NCBI RefSeq assembly: GCF_004138485.1
Contig: NZ_RYEV01000003.1
Location: 1,178,001 to 1,242,000, forward strand
Origin: Peristeroidobacter soli
GTDB taxonomy: Bacteria > Pseudomonadota > Gammaproteobacteria > Steroidobacterales > Steroidobacteraceae
Length of the DNA: 64,000 bases
Reading direction: 5' to 3'
How positions within the stretch are numbered: position 1 is the first letter of the stretch; each line of letters starts with the position of its first letter. A model generated the notes under the pieces. That model saw only the letters and a program-made list of their open reading frames with translations, searched no databases and was not told the origin of the DNA. The translations under genes and the position numbers were made by a program. This document shows positions 61,084 to 64,000 of the stretch, piece by piece.

Positions 61084-62457
61084 ATGGCGCAGACATTCAG
61101 AAGCACTCAGGACTATCGGGCGCTGGACGTGGCTCACCACGTTCATCCCTTCACCGATCAGAAGGCGCTGGCCGGCAAGGGCGTGCGGGTCATCACACGG
61201 GCCGAAGGCGCGTACGTGTGGGACAGCGACGGCAACAAGATTCTCGACGGCATGGCCGGCCTGTGGTGCGTCAACGTCGGCTACGGCCGCAAGGAACTGG
61301 TGGACGCGGCGACTCGGCAGCTGCAGACGCTGCCGTACTACAACAGCTTCTTCCAGACCTCGACGCCGTCGCAGATCGAGCTGGGCAAAGTGCTGGCGGA
61401 AGTGACGCCGCCGGGCCTGAAACATTTCTTCTATACGAACTCGGGCTCGGAGGCGAACGACACGGTCATTCGTCTGGCGCGTCACTACTGGCGCGTGAAG
61501 GGCAAGCCGACCAAGCGCACGTTCATCGCGCGCAATCTGGGCTATCACGGCAGCACGCTCGCGGCGGTGAGTCTCGGTGGCATGTCTCACATGCATGCGC
61601 TCGACGGACAGTTGCTGCCGGAGTTCGCGCACATCGCTCACCCTCATTACTACACGCAGGGCGCAGGCCTCACGCTCGAAGAGTACGGTCTCAAGGCGGC
61701 GCGTCTGCTCGAAGAGAAGATTCTCGAGCTGGGCGCCGATAACGTCGCGGCCTTCATCGGTGAGCCGGTGCAGGGCGCGGGCGGCGTGTATGAGCCGCCG
61801 CCGGGCTATTGGGCGGAGATTCAGCGGATCTGCCGCAAGTACGACGTGCTCGTGGTCGCCGATGAAGTGATCTGCGGTTTCGGCCGCACCGGTCAGTGGT
61901 TCGGCTCGCAGACCTACGGTATCGATCCGGATCTGATGCCGATGGCGAAGGGCCTGTCGTCGGGCTATCTGCCGATCGCGGGCGTCGCGATTCACGATCG
62001 GCTCTGGAAAGAAATCAACGAAGGCGGCGCGCTCGCGCACGGCTACACCTACTCGGGTCACCCGGCGTCGTGTGCCGTGGCGATTGCGAACATTCAGCTG
62101 ATGAGTTCGGAAGGCCTGGTCGAGCGCGTACGGGAAGAGATCGCGCCGTACTTCCGCAAGAGCCTGCAGGAGCTGGCGGCGTCGCATCCCATCGTCGGCG
62201 AGATTCGTGGCGTCGGTCTGATCGCGGCGATGCAGCTGGTGAAGAACAAGCAGACTCGCGAGATTTTCACGGCGCAGGACGATGCGGCCAATTTTTGCCG
62301 CGACGTGGCTGCGAACCACGGTCTGATCATGCGAGCGGTGTATCAGTCGATGGTGCTGAGTCCGCCGCTGATCATCACCAAGGCTCAGGTCGATGAGCTG
62401 ATCGAGAAGGCGCGCAAGGCGCTGGATGAGACCGCGAAAAAGTTTGGGTTAGGGTAA
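61084..62457 (+). CDS. Class III omega-amino-acid:pyruvate-type aminotransferase
   Basis: The 457-residue PLP enzyme has HHVHPFTDQKALAGKGVRVI, YNSFFQTSTPSQIELGKVLA, the phosphate site TNSGSEANDTVIRLARHYW, YHGSTLAAVSLGG, cofactor Asp in VVADEVICGFGRTGQWFG, Schiff-base Lys in MAKGLSSGYLPIAGV and YTYSGHPASCAVA. These are marks of the beta-alanine/putrescine/6-aminohexanoate-pyruvate transaminase group. GGAGAGG precedes ATG 61084. It would remove the terminal amino group released by the upstream hydrolases. Confidence 0.88.
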   Translation: MAQTFRSTQDYRALDVAHHVHPFTDQKALAGKGVRVITRAEGAYVWDSDGNKILDGMAGLWCVNVGYGRKELVDAATRQLQTLPYYNSFFQTSTPSQIELGKVLAEVTPPGLKHFFYTNSGSEANDTVIRLARHYWRVKGKPTKRTFIARNLGYHGSTLAAVSLGGMSHMHALDGQLLPEFAHIAHPHYYTQGAGLTLEEYGLKAARLLEEKILELGADNVAAFIGEPVQGAGGVYEPPPGYWAEIQRICRKYDVLVVADEVICGFGRTGQWFGSQTYGIDPDLMPMAKGLSSGYLPIAGVAIHDRLWKEINEGGALAHGYTYSGHPASCAVAIANIQLMSSEGLVERVREEIAPYFRKSLQELAASHPIVGEIRGVGLIAAMQLVKNKQTREIFTAQDDAANFCRDVAANHGLIMRAVYQSMVLSPPLIITKAQVDELIEKARKALDETAKKFGLG

Positions 62458-62476
62458 CGCCCACTACGGGCGCGGC

Positions 62477-63466
62477 TCAGGCCGTGCCCGCTTTTAGCTG
62501 CGGGTGCTGTTTCTTGATGGTCGCGATCATCCATTGCCGGAACTTGCGGATCACCGGCGAATCCCAGCGCTTCTCGCGCGCGATGAAGTAATAGATACCG
62601 ACCGCCAGCGGCTGAAACGCAGGCTTGCCCTCGCCGACATCGACCAGCCGGCCGCTGGCCAGGTCCTCCGCCACGATCAGATAGTTCGTCAACGAAATGC
62701 CGCGGCCGTGCCGGGCCGCGTCCAATGTGAGATGGCCCTGCCACAGGCGCGTGCCGCTGAGCTCCACATCCTCGTGGATGCCGTGAAAGCTCAGCCAGTT
62801 GCGCCAGCGATTGAAGTTCTCTTCATGCAGCAGCTGGTGGGTCAGCAGATCGCGCGGCTCGTTGATCGGGGCCGAGCGCGCCAGATAGTCGCGATTCGCG
62901 ACGGCCAGCACCGGTGTGTGCACGATCTCCGAGCTGCGCAGCTCCGCTGCCAGTTCGACTCGATCCGCATAGGGCGCGACCAGCCGGATCTCGACGTCGG
63001 TGTGATGGGCCAGCACATCGGGCAGGCGGTCGAGCGGGCGGACTTCGATATCGATGCCCGGGTTGGCCTTCTCGAATTCGCCGAGGCGGCTCGACAGCCA
63101 GTGCAAAGCGAAACCGGGCATGCAGCGGATGTGCAGACGATGATCGTCGCCGCGCTTCATCAGATCGACGGTGGCACCGGCGATCATGTCGATCGCGCTG
63201 GCGATCTGCTTGTGATATCGGATGCCGTCCTCGGTCAGCACCGCGCCGCCGGGCGTTCGCTGAATGAGCTTGGTGCCGGTCCAATCTTCGATGGCGCGCA
63301 GGTGCCGGCTCACCACGGCATGGTCACGGCACAAATATTGGGCGGCCTTGCGGACACCGCCGAGGCGCGCGACGGCGTCGAATGCCCGCAACGCTTCGAA
63401 TGGCGGCAGCGCCTTGCGCGAGGGCAGGCTGGCCGCGGGCTGGTGTGCGATTTTTTCCTCGCTCAT
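62477..63466 (-). CDS. LysR-family regulator (GcvA-like)
   Basis: The 329-residue protein has the LysR helix-turn-helix PPFEALRAFDAVARLGGVRK with AAQYLCRDHAVVSRHLRAIE, followed by an effector domain (GFALHWLSSRLGEFEKANPG, DVEIRLVAPY). ATG 63466 is preferred; GTG 63478 adds four residues. Convergent with the transaminase (19-bp gap) and divergent from the POT carrier, so it probably controls that carrier and perhaps the amide locus. Confidence 0.87.
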   Translation of the reverse strand: MSEEKIAHQPAASLPSRKALPPFEALRAFDAVARLGGVRKAAQYLCRDHAVVSRHLRAIEDWTGTKLIQRTPGGAVLTEDGIRYHKQIASAIDMIAGATVDLMKRGDDHRLHIRCMPGFALHWLSSRLGEFEKANPGIDIEVRPLDRLPDVLAHHTDVEIRLVAPYADRVELAAELRSSEIVHTPVLAVANRDYLARSAPINEPRDLLTHQLLHEENFNRWRNWLSFHGIHEDVELSGTRLWQGHLTLDAARHGRGISLTNYLIVAEDLASGRLVDVGEGKPAFQPLAVGIYYFIAREKRWDSPVIRKFRQWMIATIKKQHPQLKAGTA

Positions 63467-63649
63467 CGATATCACCAATACTCGCTTGCTCCCCGCAGGG
63501 GAGGAAGCATTACAAATGACGGCATTCTGTACTTAAATCCGCCGGGATTGTGTCATGGCCGGTGCGAAAACGGCACCAAGGGGGGTGGCTTTGGCACTGC
63601 TAGCGCGGGCGGTTCCGCTGACACCATCGGTAAATTCTGCGAGTGAGGG

Positions 63650-64000
63650 GTGCCGTTGAACACTATCGCCGAAGCCGGTCAGCCCGTCGCGGCACCGGCG
63701 TCCAGTGCCGAATTTTTCGGCCATCCGCGCGGGCTGGCGTATATCGCCTTCACCGAAGCCTGGGAGCGATTTTCCTTTTACGGCATGCAGGCCCTGCTGG
63801 TGCTGTACATGTCGGGATATCTGTTGCAACCCGGCGTGATCGAGCAGGTGGCCGGGTTCGCCGGCCTGCGCGCCGCCATCGAGTCGGTATTCGGCACGTT
63901 GTCCACTCAAGCGCTCGCGGCCCAGATTTTCGGGCTGTATATCGGCCTGGTTTATTTCGTGCCCATTTTTGGTGGTCTGCTCGGCGACCACGTCATGGGA
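63650..64000 (+). CDS. POT/PTR-family proton-coupled peptide transporter (3' end outside window)
   Basis: 117 residues are visible: EFFGHPRGLAYIAFTEAWER then FSFYGMQALLVLYMS, which is the POT signature (FTEAWERFSFYGM), and YIGLVYFVPIFGGLLGDHVMG, the second helix pair. These carriers import di- and tripeptides with protons. GTG 63650 is in frame right after a stop; TTG 63656, with GAGGGG five bases upstream, may be the real start. It is divergent from the LysR gene. Confidence 0.88.
   Translation, partial: MPLNTIAEAGQPVAAPASSAEFFGHPRGLAYIAFTEAWERFSFYGMQALLVLYMSGYLLQPGVIEQVAGFAGLRAAIESVFGTLSTQALAAQIFGLYIGLVYFVPIFGGLLGDHVMG

Overview
The window looks like chromosome of a high-GC Gammaproteobacterium that lives on polymers and aromatics. 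Steroidobacter- or Lysobacter-like bacteria are my best guess, from the TonB receptor + GH13/GH97 + flavin-halogenase locus, the TamA/TamB pair, azurin, and the dense short operons with ATGA/TGATG overlaps. This is inference, because no rRNA or other marker gene is present. I see no tRNA, rRNA, CRISPR array, integrase or insertion sequence. Antisense open frames are abundant, as expected at this GC content, and were discarded.

Layout. (1) 1-16.9 kb: amino-acid and peptide catabolism. A dipeptide epimerase (cut by the left edge), an S15/CocE hydrolase, a class III aminotransferase and an amidohydrolase lie here. A minus-strand operon with overlapping genes follows: RpiR regulator, isochorismatase-type hydrolase, glutamine-synthetase-like ligase, N-formylglutamate amidohydrolase. 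It diverges from a branched-chain-type ABC transporter (permease-ATPase fusion, lipoprotein, ATPase, permease) and an ornithine aminotransferase. At 4.2-5.4 kb sits a composite pseudogene built from pieces of three unrelated genes. (2) 17.1-31.6 kb: a PRC-barrel protein, then an alpha-glucan (starch/maltodextrin) utilisation locus: GH13 glucosidase, GH97, CGTase-like GH13 with CBM20, TonB receptor, flavin-dependent halogenase, GH13 amylase and an MFS sugar carrier. Three copies of one LacI-type operator, each at a fixed distance from a promoter, tie the locus together. (3) 31.5-37.7 kb: azurin, then TamA-TamB. (4) 37.7-38.4 kb: non-coding repeat region with a long inverted repeat and a 47-bp tandem repeat. 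(5) 38.4-54.0 kb: aromatic catabolism. A LigB-type extradiol dioxygenase, an esterase, an M20 amidohydrolase, a TonB receptor, a GntR regulator and an aromatic-acid MFS carrier precede a full lower meta-cleavage operon (semialdehyde dehydrogenase, hydratase, acylating acetaldehyde dehydrogenase, aldolase, decarboxylase, tautomerase), which ends in an unusual class II aldolase-like protein. TCGA-centred palindromes stand before four of these transcription units. (6) 54.2-64 kb: DUF4126 protein and flavin oxidoreductase, then P1 peptidase, NylB-like serine hydrolase, TonB receptor, omega-transaminase, LysR regulator and a POT peptide carrier (cut by the right edge). This could be a pathway for oligo-amides or peptides of omega-amino acids.

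The most interesting signals are regulatory and compositional: two near-identical promoter blocks 6.8 kb apart in the RpiR region, the TCGA-palindrome regulon, the three LacI operators, the three-gene mosaic, the azurin copper-site codons inside the MFS reading frame, and the class II aldolase-like protein that has lost its zinc histidines.
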